Source: Siphonodentalium dalli
Taxonomy: Eukaryota > Mollusca > Scaphopoda > Gadilida > Siphonodentaliidae
Assembly (NCBI GenBank): GCA_032622095.1
Contig: CP136063.1
Coordinates: forward strand, 148,357,379 to 148,421,378
Length of the DNA: 64,000 nucleotides
Direction: 5' to 3'
Numbering within the stretch: the first letter of the stretch is position 1; each line of letters starts with the position of its first letter. Below the pieces are notes generated by a model that worked only from the letters and a program-made list of their open reading frames with translations, was not told where the DNA came from and searched no databases. Both the position numbers and the translations under genes were made by a program. Shown one piece after another: positions 55,431-64,000 of this stretch.

Positions 55431-57420
55431 TGAATATAGGTTGTAATAACGCGGACCCACTAAATGCCGACCGCACCCGATTGTACCACCCCATGACTCT
55501 GAACTAAAGAGATGCACTATATCGTGCAGAATAGACCTACATGTACCAAAGTTCCCTTCCCCAAGTCCTTAGCTCGAGTGGAACCCCTAACTTATATATA
55601 ATGACGCCTTGTATACGCAAAATATAAGCAAAAAAGGGACCGACCGCACCTTCCCTTGCTGTCTGACCACGAAAGGGATGTATTATCATGCAGAGAATAC
55701 TCATCTACATCCGTGGGCGGTTTCTAGACAAGGCCTTCCGCCTATATAGAATGGGTACATTACCCCATACGTTATTATACGGTCGGATTCGCTATATGCA
55801 TGTACACAAAACACAAAGGGTATACCACCCGATAGTACCGCCCCCAGGAGTCCGAACAAGATGGTTCTTATTGTACTATCGTCCAGAATATACCGGCATG
55901 TACCAATGTTCCATTCCACAAGTCCGTATATAGCTCGAGCGGAACCGCCATGTGGTGTCATCTAAAAATACAGAAATATCGGGTGGGTACCATCGGAAAA
56001 GTCAAAATAATTTGATTTTGCGTCCTGTTATATAGTGGTCGGCAACATCCGGATTCTTAAATGGGAATGGTTCAGGAAAAATGTGATCCCATAAATTTGG
56101 TGATCGAGGGGGTCTCCTGTTGTGCCTATAGGCTGTTACGTCCTGCATGTGAGAAATATATAGACGATATAAAATTAGGTTTTATCGCTTTAATATTAAT
56201 GAAACGAGCCCCAAGAATATTCCGTTTTGCTGTCTCTGGCGAGGAAAATTGGAAAATTCTGACGAGTTTCATAAATATCATATGAGAGAAACAATAAATC
56301 CATATTCTAAATCCATATGCTTGAAATATCCACCCAAAAGTACACGTCTTTGGTGCTTTAGCAAGGAAACATCTCATAAATTACTTTTCTCGCGGCAACG
56401 TGCACTCATGGTCAGACAATTAGGGGAGGTGCGCGGTTGGTGCCATCTGTGTTTTTGAGTACCTGACGGAACCGACCGTAAGTTAGAGGTTAACAATGGC
56501 AGTTCCGCTCGAGCTACAGATTTGGGGAATGGACCTTTGGTACTGTTATGCTTGTTATAGCATATTTTATTCGTACATAAATATACAAAAGGGAACTATG
56601 GTATACATACTATTCTTCACGATAGTACAAGAACCACCCCGTTCGGACCCCTGGGCGGTAAGGTCGGGTTGTATATATAACCTTTGTGTTTTTGAGTACA
56701 TGCATATAGCGAATCCGACCATAGCGTATGGGGTTAATATATCCACTTCCGCCTTATATATAGCTAGTAACTTGTCAGTTCGCCCAGGGATGCAGAGGGT
56801 ATTCGCTGCGTTGTATATAGTATATCCCTTTTGCGGTCTTTCCGTGATCAGACATGCATGCATGCAGCTATATATAGGGGAGGTGCGGTCGATGCCTTTT
56901 TTTCTTATTTTTTTTCGTATATACCTGGCGGAACCGCGCCGTATAAGTTATGGGTTAACACTGACAGTCCGATCGACCTACGTACTTGGGAACTTGAACT
57001 TTGGTATATATATATATACAGGTCTACTGTGCATGAAAGAATCATCCCCTGGGCTCCTGAGGAGGGGTAGCTACCAAATCGCCGCCTTTATATTCGCTGC
57101 ATGTATATATGATATAATATATCCATGCATTTTCGTGGTCAGACAGCTATAGGAAAGATGCGGTCGGTGCCTTTTTGTTTTTGCTTACATCGAGGAACCG
57201 ATAGTAAGTAATGTTTAATAATGCCGATTTCGCTGGAGCTTGGGGAATGGAACTCTGGCACGATATTGCAAGAACCATCTCGTTCGGACTTATGGGGGGG
57301 GGGCGTGCGGTCAGATACGGTCGGATGCGGTCGGCTTTTAGTAGGACCCTATTCCCTGTAACGGAACTATACACTGCATTGCTGAAAACCGTATAACATA
57401 ATTGTCTGCATGCATGTAAC
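55431..57420. repeat. Scrambled array of one repeat in both orientations
   Basis: A recurring unit reads GGTCAGACA, then GGTGCGGTCGGTGCC, (T)nGTTTTT, GGAACCG..CGTAAGTTA, GTTAACAATG, TTCCGCTCGAGCTA, TTGGGGAATGGAACTTTGGTAC and GAACCA.C.CGTTCGGA. Plus-oriented copies start near 56406, 56842 and 57134. Minus-oriented copies occupy 55540-55690 and 55750-55966, so the array is a large imperfect inverted duplication around ~56.0-56.4 kb. CpG and TATATA runs are frequent. The 218-codon frame 56496-57152 crosses three copies and is not a gene. Confidence 0.75.
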
Positions 57421-58140
57421 GTTTTACAGTTCGGGATCCGGAGTTCCAATGATAAATTATTAGTGATGTCGCATATATATAACGTAACAGACGTGCCAAT
57501 TTTAACACGTGTTCAACTCAGATAAACTCTTAACTTGAAATAGGGCCGTAACTCACGCAAGACTTGTATAATAGTTGTGACTGAGAAACACACATACCAG
57601 TTTTCGTTCCGATAAAATAACCGGGATTATCGATCGGAACCAAACATGACAACGGACTGACAGACAGACGGACGGACGGTAACATAACACTACCTTTTTC
57701 GCAAACGGGCCTATAAAAAGCCAGTGGTAATATGAAATTTTGATAAACAAAACTGTTGTTGTAACTAGAAATCAGGAACCCTGAATACATCTTTAGGTTT
57801 AACAAGGTGTTGGTGGCGCGCATGCCAGATGCCGATTCACCTATACCTGGCCACCCGAGTGTGCCTCCGGCAGATTCTATGACAGTAATTTGTTTGGAAT
57901 AACTTCCCATCCCGTATTTATAATTAGCATCTCTCTGCTTTTTGATTGACATATTTGCAAAATAGTTTGTTGAAATATGAAACAAATTATGTGTTGAGTT
58001 CAAAGTCAGGGTATTATCTGCGTTATGTCGCACGAACACACACATAGAATGGTTTTTAAAATAAATAAAAATTACACTCTTTCATCGCCACGTTTATTGG
58101 AAATATCCATTTCAGTGATATGGAACATCTATATCTATAT
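57421..58140. mobile_element. Short (GACG)n repeat remnant in unassigned DNA
   Basis: The segment 57575-57680 (CACACATACCAGTTTTCGTTCCGATAAAATAACC, then GACAGACAGACGGACGGACGG) is the head and start of a tetranucleotide-headed dispersed repeat on the minus strand. The 171-codon minus-strand frame 57530-58045 runs through it. It shows no domain and includes the translated repeat head. Confidence 0.4.
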
Positions 58141-58144
58141 TGGC

Positions 58145-58540
58145 GAATGTCTGTCTGTCTGTCTGTGTTCTATATAAATTCACGGGGGACCATCTAGGTG
58201 GTACCAAATGGGTCGAACGACAGTAACTTTTTACGATGAAGATAGTGGTGCGGGTTATAATTTTCTAAAGTGACGCTGTTGTTGTTTTGGGCAGAAAAGG
58301 GAGAGGGGCAGCAATTATTTTTTTGTCACTGATTTCCACCAAACTTATACATAACCATCTCGATGATATGAGGAATATAATGTTATGGTTTAAAGATGCC
58401 AATAGTGGTGCCGGTCGAGTCAGGGGTGCACGGAAGGGGAGAGCGACACCAAAATCGATACAATAATTCTTTAGCGCTGATTTACACCAAATTGATACAA
58501 ATTATTATCCACGATACCAGGAATCCAATCGTGTGACTTA
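58145..58540 (+). mobile_element. (TCTG)n-headed tandem repeat, left of the foldback insertion
   Basis: GTCTGTCTGTCTGTCTGTG (58150-58168) heads monomers with TT.CACCAAACTTATACATAA.CATC..CGATGATAT. and GTCGAGTCAGG.GTGCAC. The landmark ACCAAA(C/T)T falls at 58338 and 58486. The series resumes after the foldback element at 60812, with landmarks at 60884 and 61071. Confidence 0.7.
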
Positions 58541-58556
58541 GGGCGCGTACACATGA

Positions 58557-58623
58557 AGCTGCAAGAAAATATCTGCAAGAAAATATCAGGTACAATTGTA
58601 CTCTGATATTTTCTTGCTGCAAA
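58557..58623. repeat. Subterminal hairpin in the foldback element
   Basis: GCTGCAAGAAAATATC..CAAGAAAATATCAGGTACAA pairs with TTGTACTCTGATATTTTCTTGCTGC. An equivalent hairpin is at 60726-60793 in the opposite arm. TGATATTTTCTTGC is therefore present several times near each end. Confidence 0.75.
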
Positions 58624-59287
58624 GATTACGCCCGTGAGAAAGCGGCGGGTTAGTTGACGTTGATTGAGCTCAATGTGACTAGTGTTAGTCGTGTTTGTTG
58701 AAGTGAATTACTGCGGACAAACAACCTATAGTCCATATCGAATATTCATAGAGTTATATCAGTGCTATTAGGCCTAATATTAGACCATGGTTCGGCCCGG
58801 CCCGGTGTGCGAAAAGTTTGTAATCTGAACAAGAAAATCGCAAAATCCTACCATCTAGACTAGCCTCAATCATTCCTAGAGTTGGAAATTTCAAACCTGA
58901 CACCCCACTTAGGTTGGAAAATTTACATCTGATGACAATTCCAATGACAATGTTGACCAAATGTATGACAATATTGTTTTCTTAAATTAACTAGCAGTTT
59001 TTGACTTTTGACCCAGGCTGGCCACGGGGGAGGGACCAGGACACAAGCTTTCAAAGTGTTGGAAATTTCCAACCTGTCACCCCACTGAGGTTGGAAAGTT
59101 TCCAACTGATGACCATTTCAGACCAAAATTTTTACCAAAAAAATGGAAAATATGCAAAATAGGTCCAAAAACAATTAATTCCCCCAAGAATTTTTTTGAA
59201 AATCAAACTACAAGAACATTTTCAACCTATTGTTGGTGTGAAATTTCCAACTAATGTTTTGGCAGGTATGAAATGTCCAACTGTTGA

Positions 59288-59676
59288 AATTATTGACCAA
59301 AGTTGGGGGTGATCGAGACACACCAAGCCCCCCCCCCCCCTGTCGCCACGTCTCTGTATACACGTATATACATGTATATATAATACATCAGCGGTTCTGA
59401 CAACCAAGGTAAAATGGAAATACGTAGTATGTTGAAACAGACGATACTATTGATGGATCATAACTCGAGTGCTTGAATTGTTACGATCATATCCCTGCGA
59501 GATTAGTTAACGGATACCGATGGCCACCTATCAAGGTGAACACATATCACCAATTGGCGATACAATATCAGCGCGCTGCCTTCGTCGGATATGTTCCGGT
59601 ATTATTTATTTCATTGGTCAAGTAAGTCACATGGGGCATACCTGATATTTTCTTGCTGGCCATGTGTACGCGCCCT
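59288..59676 (+). other. Unpaired centre of the foldback element with an internal terminus
   Basis: This segment has no inverted partner. It begins with the family X end (C-tract at 59328-59340, CTGTCGCCACGTCTCTG) and finishes with GATATTTTCTTGCTGGCCATGTGTACGCGCCC (59644-59675 in two blocks), which is a copy of the element's own right terminus. The spacer therefore keeps the end of a second element copy. Confidence 0.75.
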
Positions 59677-60811
59677 TTCAACAGTTGGAAATTTCATACC
59701 TGCCAAAACATTAGTTGGAAAGTTCACACCAACAATAGGTTGAAAAAGTTCTTGTAGTTTGATTTTCAAAACATTTCTTGGGGGGAATTAAATGTTTTGG
59801 ACCAATATTTGCATATTTTCCTATTTTTGATAAAAAATTATGGTCTGAAATGGTTATCAGTTGGAAACTTTCCAACCTCATGCAGGAGGGTGACAGGTTG
59901 GAAATTTCCAACACTTGGAAAGCTTGTGTCCTGGTCCCTCCCCCATGGCCAGTCAAAAGTAAAAACTGCTAGTTAATTTAAGAAAACAATATTGTCATAC
60001 ATTTGGTCAACATTGTCATTGGAATTGGAATTGTCATCAGTTGTAAATTTTCCAACCTAAGTGGGGTATCAGGTTTGAAATTTCCAACTCTAGGAATGCT
60101 TGAGGATAGTCTAGATGGTAGGATTTAGCGATTGTCTTGTTAAGATTACAAAATTTTCGCACACCGGGCCGAACCATGGTCTAATATTAGGCCTAAGAGC
60201 ACTGAGGGGCAAGGGGGTGCAAATGGAATTATGGAACACTTGTGTTTGGTCTGATTCTGATTCAAGGGTGGGGTGCAGTTGGAATTTCCCAAGGTGGACA
60301 GCCCCCAACGGAAACCCTCTAGCCACGTCCCTGCGTGTATGGGGATGCTTTATAATTTGGTACCTCACATGCCTTGACTTAGTTGTTTTACTTTAATTTG
60401 GACTGTATGTACGTTTCGAATAAGAAATTGTTGGCGGCTCCTCGCTCTTCTCGCATGTGGGATGTGGCCCAGGGCCGAACACACCAACGTCTGTTTAGAT
60501 GTCGTTTCGTATGTTCATCCCTACTCCAACGATGAGGGCGTATTCCTTTCTCGTTAAAATAGGTGGCATTTTAAATTTTCCATAACACTTTATAACTCTA
60601 TGAATATTCGATATGGACTATAGGTTGTTTGTCCGCAGTAATTCACTTCAACAAACACGACTAACACTAGTCACATTGAGCTCAATCAACGCCATATAAC
60701 CCGCCGCTTTCTCACAGGCGTAATCTTTGCAGCAAGAAAATATCAGAGTACAATTGTACCTGAAATTTTCTTGCAGATATTTTCTTGCAGCTTCATGTGT
60801 ACGCGCCCTTA

Positions 60812-61110
60812 AGGTCTGTTTGTATCATTCGGGTGGAGGGCGGCCACTAAATTTGATAACAATTTATTTAATACCTGATTACCACCAAACTTATACATAA
60901 TCATGTACATGATATCTGGAGTATAATGGTGTGGCTTAAAGGTGTCAAACGTGGCGTTATTCGAGTCAGGTGTGCACTGAAGTGGAGAGGGGCCCCAAAA
61001 TTGATATAAAAAAAATGTTGTCATGGGCAGAAAAGGGGAAGGTCAGCAATTTGTTTCAACGCCGATTTTCACCAAACTTATACGTAATCATCTCCAATTA
61101 AAGATGTACC
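60812..61110 (+). mobile_element. Continuation of the (TCTG)n-headed tandem repeat
   Basis: Monomers continue directly after the right TTA. The interrupted monomer GTGTGAC-TTA-AGGTCTG matches GTGTGGCTTAAAGGTGTC of the next monomer (60930-60950), which fixes the insertion point. Confidence 0.75.
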
Positions 61111-63165
61111 AGCCAATTAAACACCATAAAACTATTATCTGTGTGTGCGCGATCTATATATCTAGCGAGCCTTCTCGTGGAAAATGTTGGTCACTGAATA
61201 TCACCGTTCAAACGAGTATAGTTTTACAAAGTGCCAATGTGTCATTTCAATCGATGCATGACCATTCCATAAGTACTCATAATTTGTTCGCTCAGATTGA
61301 AGCAACAAACACTCATACTGTCAGAGCCATTGCCTTCATAAATCTGATATATGTCATTAATACGCCCTCCTATAGGGTGTGTGTTGGCAAGTATACGGAT
61401 GTGATGGACTAAATGTGATTAAAAACGTACTCGGTATTTGCGTACTTTGGTGGACTAAATTTGATTAGAAACGTACTCTTGCGCACTTGAACCATGTAAC
61501 GAAGTTCGACAACTTTGGCCTGATTATTAGTCTGCATGCTAGTTCATGCACTATTCAGACCTATATTTCTAGAAATTAGAACAAATAAAAAAGAAAAGAT
61601 ACATGCCAGCCGAAAAGAGAACAGAGAAACTACCAGTTTGGTGTATTTGCCGCGAGCTGGCAGCGCGTCAACATAATAACGTGTCAATCGTCAAGGCGTT
61701 TGTCACTTTTTGGCAATGGGTGTGTGGTTATTTGTGTATCAATACAATGGCGGTTGCATACGTTTGGCGATGAACCTTTCAACCAATTGGAACGTATGCG
61801 GGTGGTTCTCGCTTATGGGGAACAATTGCAGTTCAAAAAATGTCAAAAAATAAAACTGCGCTAGGGCAATTGGCGACAACATTTTTTTGTTCTGTTGGAT
61901 ACAAATAATAATAAAAATAATTTTCAGCAACACCATTCAGAGGGATTCTAACATTTGGCTACTTCAATAAAGGTGACACCGATACCTAAATTTGCCTCCC
62001 GATACCTACGTTACCGACTGGTTGATCTTCTGTTAATAGTTATTGTGTTGAAGTTAACAAGAAATTCGACTCCGGAAGCTAACTTATTCCAAAAGAGACA
62101 CAGTTGGTAAATGTAGATATATATTCCCATCTGATTAAGTGGAAAATGAGGAGACTGTGTACCCAACGAATCATATTGATAGAGTACAAAATAGTCGAAA
62201 AAATGACTAATATTTGTGAATTTTATAATTAAAAGTAGTTCAACTGACTCCTGGTTGACAAAGAACCACCTATGTCGCACGGTTATGACAAAATCTTATA
62301 CTGAGATATACTATGTTCGAATAAAATCACGGTGTTACTAATGTCCCTGGCGTATTATTCTACCTCGGAATGGGACAATAATTTGGTAACGTATGTATCG
62401 CTGTGCTACTGCCGATGTTCATATGTGACATAACATGCATTGAAACAACCATGTAAGTTATTGCATATACATTTGCAATATAGTATTGACTTTCTATGTG
62501 CAATGTAGTTAGTTTTCGTACCAAAATACAATATATAACCTACTATTCACATGTTGCACGTGCCTGCATGGCATGCATAACAAGCATCGCAAGAAACGAG
62601 TGTAATGCATAGCTATAGACATATTCTTTAATATGTTACTTTTTCGTCGTACCTGGTGAGATCATTTGAGAATCACTTATAGGAATTCAATCTATATATA
62701 TTTTCTATTTCAATAATTTGGCGAATGACTTACATATATGTGCATGGTAACGTATGTATCACACAGTTGGTGGCACATTGGATAATGGATGAGAGTATGT
62801 ATCATGTAATTTGGAGTTAATGATTAACTTAACTTTTGGAGCGTTCCCTATAGAATCGTGCACTTTTCAACTTGAATGTTCGGAAATTCTGATTTTCACC
62901 GTCATCGTTTCAAATATAAACGATTCAGCGCATCACTGCATTGAGAACATCCGATGAGCTGCGCCCATTGTGTTACACGAGCATGCACGGAACAGTGCGA
63001 CCAACCAAGAGACATGAATGTATAGTCAATATAATTTATGCAGACCCTAATTCGAACAAACGTTTAATTCAACAATTAAAACAGATGGAGAGAGGAAACA
63101 GGTTAAGAGATCGCTATCCAATGATCGGGCGACAATCACTATTGAACCATGCGCAAGCACCCAAC
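61111..63165. other. No gene seen
   Basis: AT-rich, with TATATA runs. A 129-codon plus-strand frame at 61023-61412 starts inside the repeat above and shows no domain. GGTAACGTATGTATC occurs at ~62391 and ~62746, a short coincidental or ancient repeat. Confidence 0.5.
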
Positions 63166-63715
63166 GTGATACCATACTTTCTAATATATTATATATATAT
63201 ATATATCAGTGTGTATATATACTATCTCATATATATTTTGAAGACCTCTGTCTGTCTGTCTGTCTGTCTGTCATTAATACAAATCTACGATTCTCGACCG
63301 ATCGGGACGAAACTTGGTACGTGTGTGTGGTTTGACCAGGCGGTGGTCGTTGTCTTATTGGCGAGCCCGTGCAGCGCATGCGCAGACGAGATCTCGGAAA
63401 CGGGTGGAGCTATCGACTTGAAATTTGCTATGTGAATGTATCTTGCCCCGGATACGAATTTTATCGGGTCGCCGAGCCCGTGCGACGCCAGCTTCGCGCA
63501 TGTGCAGACGAGATCTCGGAAACGGGTGGAGCTATCGAATTGAAATTTGGTATGTGAATGTATCTTGCCCCGGATACGAATTTTATCGGGTCGCCGAGCC
63601 CGTGCGACGCCAGCTTCGCGCATGCGCAGACCAGATCTCTGAAACGGGTGGAGCTATCGACTTGAAATTTGGTTTTTGAATAGCCCGGACAACGTCGGGC
63701 TCATCGGCTAGTCTA
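63166..63715 (+). mobile_element. (TCTG)n-headed tandem repeat, 122 bp monomers
   Basis: (TA)n at 63185-63205 and TATATTTTGAAGACC lead into (TCTG)n at 63248-63271. TCTACGATTCTCGACCGATCGGGACGAAACTTGG follows. Then come ~2.6 monomers of 122 bp (GCAGACGAGATCTCGG at 63382, GCAGACG at 63504, GCAGACCAGATCTCTG at 63626) with ACGGGTGGAGCTATCGA.TTGAAATTTGG and TCGCCGAGCCCGTGCG. Open frames here on both strands repeat one peptide and are not genes. Confidence 0.85.
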
Positions 63716-63960
63716 TTATATATTTTGAAAGATCTGTGTGTTTGTTTGTTTGTGTGTGTGTGTGTGTGTGTGTTTGAAATCGATGGAGTCGAAAACGACT
63801 AAGCCAATTTCGATGAAATTTGGTATTTGGATGTGTTTTCGGCCGGAGACGAACATAGGCATATTTATTTGTCCGTGCGAGGTCAACTTTTCACGTGCGG
63901 AGGTCAAATCTATTTTTACGCCGTTTTTGCGCTAATATATTTCAGTTCGGTGCTCACAAA
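63716..63960 (+). mobile_element. (GTTT/GT)n-headed repeat, truncated at the window end region
   Basis: ATATATTTTGAAAGATCTGTGTG, then (GTTT)n and (GT)n at 63738-63772, then GAAATCGATGGAGTCGAAAACGACTAAGCC and TTTCGATGAAATTTGGTATTTGG. The head repeats the ATATTTTGAA-GA-CTCTGTCTG layout at 63231-63260, so the two repeats lie head to tail. One monomer at most is present. Confidence 0.7.
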
Positions 63961-64000
63961 TCGATTCGATATAGCGCGAATAATAAATTGCCAGTCATAT

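Larger units (their letters stand above)
58541..60808. mobile_element. 2.27 kb foldback transposon, TTA target duplication (Harbinger-like, tentative)
   Basis: The ends read GGGCGCGTACACATGAAGCT inward from both sides and are flanked by TTA (58538-58540 and 60809-60811). Inverted homology continues from 58541 to ~59287 on the left and from 60808 back to ~59677 on the right. The right arm holds an extra ~385 bp (60206-60590). The outer ~230 bp includes a small nested hairpin (GCAAGAAAATATC.. AGGTACAATTGTACTCTGATATTTTCTTGC, split). The inner part of each arm is family X sequence. No transposase is present. TTA duplications with GGGCGCGT-type termini fit non-autonomous PIF/Harbinger elements. 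Confidence 0.85.

Noticed and set aside
56126-56458. Frames on both strands near the array centre (56126-56377 and 56249-56458)
   Set aside because: No recognisable residues or motifs, and they lie in the rearranged centre of a repeat array.
56496-57152. 218-codon plus-strand frame with hydrophobic stretches
   Set aside because: It crosses several inverted and direct copies of a repeat, and its hydrophobic parts come from TATATA runs. Not a membrane protein.
57530-58045. 171-codon minus-strand frame
   Set aside because: It includes the translated (GACG)n repeat head, has no domain, and its ends match no splice or promoter signal.
63285-63679. Frames of 60-165 codons in the last kilobase
   Set aside because: All are translations of the 122 bp monomer array on either strand.

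Overview
This 64 kb window is nuclear DNA from an animal, most likely a lophotrochozoan and probably a mollusc. It is AT-rich and has no bacterial gene layout. Almost everything recognisable in it is a transposable element or a satellite. The taxonomic guess rests on element style: a LINE whose protein begins with a 2A-like peptide, repeats with (GTCC)n-type heads followed by 120-180 bp monomers, and many foldback and MITE-like elements. I find no intact host gene, rRNA, tRNA or CRISPR array. The recognisable protein-coding sequence is decayed transposon sequence plus a few unexplained exon-like fragments.

Layout. 0-8 kb: mostly unassigned AT-rich DNA, one (GACG)n-headed tandem repeat (2.7-3.5 kb), two of three copies of a ~370 bp dispersed family, and a TATA-less promoter-like patch near 5 kb. 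8.2-11.7 kb: an ~85 bp satellite and a ~1 kb block, each present twice. 12-14 kb: short dispersed repeats and inverted pairs. 14.9-16.8 kb: a pair of inverted termini enclosing interrupted copies of a G/C-tract family (called family X here). 17 kb: a 22-24 bp minisatellite. 18.1-19 kb: a promoter-like start followed by an unexplained GC-richer segment. 20.2 kb: a 140 bp palindrome. 21.5-24.5 kb: a decayed cysteine-rich protein on the minus strand. 26.2 and 34.4 kb: two more (GTCC)n-headed repeats. 28.3 kb: fifteen near-identical 44 bp repeats. 30.9-31.8 kb: a ~960 bp long inverted repeat. 32.5 and 37.8 kb: two more palindromes. 39.8-41.2 kb: a 39 bp minisatellite that is open on both strands.

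The most informative region is 43.2-51.5 kb. A degenerate LINE lies on the minus strand (43.2-45.7 kb) with endonuclease, partial reverse transcriptase and a degraded 2A-like amino terminus. Next to it, on the plus strand, is the 3' part of a related LINE. That second LINE is split by a 4.74 kb DNA transposon (46005-50742) with ~150 bp terminal inverted repeats and a TAA target duplication. Taking out the element plus one TAA rejoins the LINE reading frame exactly. The transposon carries a long, frameshifted protein of a family common in invertebrate genomes, with a DTD/GCD nuclease-like segment and a Cys-rich tail (Academ-like is my best guess).

51.5-64 kb: a TTAA-flanked MITE, a scrambled array of inverted and direct repeats (55.4-57.4 kb), and a 2.27 kb foldback element with TTA target duplications (58541-60808) that landed inside a tandem-repeat monomer. 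The window ends with two more tetranucleotide-headed repeats.

How it works together: this is a record of nested insertion rather than a functional locus. Three insertions can be read at base resolution from restored targets or clean duplications: TAA at 46005-50742, TTA at 58541-60808, and TTAA at 54708-54989.
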